Shown here in pieces: positions 63,786 to 64,000 of a DNA stretch of 64,000 nucleotides (its first letter is position 1; each line of letters starts with the position of its first letter). Made by a program: the position numbers and the translations under genes. The stretch spans positions 1 through 64,000 of the forward strand of contig JBDLJB010000001.1 in the NCBI GenBank assembly GCA_039714555.1, in the 5' to 3' direction. This DNA comes from Namhaeicola sp039714555 (GTDB taxonomy: Bacteria; Bacteroidota; Bacteroidia; Flavobacteriales; Flavobacteriaceae). A model generated the notes under the pieces. It was not told where the DNA came from. It saw only the letters and a program-made list of their open reading frames with translations, and made no database searches.

Positions 63786-64000
63786 TTAAACCTTTAATGT
63801 TTGATCTACATTACAAATAGGAATAGGAATCATTTTATGCTTATTTGCCTTGTGTAGTTTTATGTATATTTTTAATACTTCTTCTTGTCTACCTATAAAA
63901 TCATCACTTTTTTTCCCATTTTCTATCATGTCCATTGCCCATTCTAATTCGTCATAACTCGCGCCTAATTGATCTTCATCTGTACGTGAATCACCAAATA
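63786..64000 (-). CDS. nadE: NAD(+) synthase, C-terminal fragment (cut by window edge)
   Basis: The last 70 codons of a minus-strand gene, ending TAA at 63788-63786, five bases after the dnaG stop (convergent). The product reads FGDSRTDEDQLGASYDELEWAMDM and ends IPICNVDQTLKV. SRTDEDQLGASYDELEWAM matches the conserved C-terminal segment of ammonia-dependent NAD synthase (E-x-W-A after the DEDQxG loop). The N-terminal ATP-binding part lies outside the window. Confidence 0.85.
   Translation of the reverse strand, partial: FGDSRTDEDQLGASYDELEWAMDMIENGKKSDDFIGRQEEVLKIYIKLHKANKHKMIPIPICNVDQTLKV

Noticed and set aside
1..64000. tRNA, rRNA, CRISPR arrays, insertion sequences, toxin-antitoxin or defence genes
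   Set aside because: I looked through the gaps and coding regions and found no cloverleaf, spaced direct repeats, transposase or inverted-repeat ends; covariance-model searches (tRNAscan-SE, Infernal) would settle the RNA part.

Overview
The window is a stretch of chromosome from a strongly AT-rich Bacteroidota, almost certainly a member of the Flavobacteriia/Flavobacteriaceae. Evidence for this: the base composition; type IX secretion (T9SS) C-terminal tails on two proteases; several promoter-like sites matching the Bacteroidota -7 element TAnnTTTG; few recognisable Shine-Dalgarno sites; and families typical of the group (bacterial GH3, DUF6089, DUF4286, a TonB receptor paired with a GDSL lipoprotein, a split atpDC locus, a DnaG without zinc ligands). 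I place it by protein and gene-order recognition, not by any search, and do not name a genus.

Layout. 1-5410 (minus): pabB-like chorismate enzyme (cut by the left edge), lipoamide dehydrogenase, M3 oligopeptidase, purE. 5514-7028 (plus): GH3-family protein. 7033-14108 (minus): polyprenyl diphosphate synthase, glnS, mgtE, rsmA, DUF4286, TPR protein. 14290-14424: a 44-residue small protein, separated from serS by a strong bidirectional terminator. 14513-17335 (minus): serS, ribF, a lipoprotein. 17432-26747 (plus): secreted reprolysin-type protease, TonB receptor plus GDSL lipoprotein, atpD-atpC. 26821-30812 (minus): a start-less gene remnant, FKBP lipoprotein, RseP, secreted M1 aminopeptidase. 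30865-34162 (plus): SCO protein and the feoA-feoB-small Cys-rich protein iron-uptake unit. 34208-39783 (minus): two overlapping DUF3857/transglutaminase genes, dtd, rsgA. 39999-48892 is mixed: SRPBCC/GyrI-like protein, methyltransferase, tag, saccharopine dehydrogenase-like, radical SAM, GreA/B-like, prolyl oligopeptidase, tandem-domain Nfu, gamma-carbonic anhydrase-like. 48939-56075 (minus) is the envelope cluster CBS-nadK-DUF6089-uppS-bamA-ompH-ompH, which combines undecaprenyl carrier synthesis, outer-membrane protein assembly and periplasmic chaperones. 56162-64000: pdxJ, alpha/beta hydrolase, small membrane protein, trigger factor, clpP-clpX, dnaG, and the 3' end of nadE (minus, cut by the right edge).

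Nearly everything is core or conserved flavobacterial genome. I see no prophage, insertion sequence, CRISPR array, toxin-antitoxin pair, defence island, rRNA or tRNA. No gene-free stretch exceeds 300 bases; the longest (24614-24911, 298 bases) holds a terminator and a promoter. The items most worth a second look are subtle: a DnaG lacking all four zinc ligands, a catalytic-looking and a degenerate transglutaminase encoded back to back, an Nfu protein with a duplicated N-terminal domain, a 42-codon protein-like frame with no possible start codon, a plant-hormone-enzyme family member, and a methyltransferase whose start codon sits directly behind a terminator.
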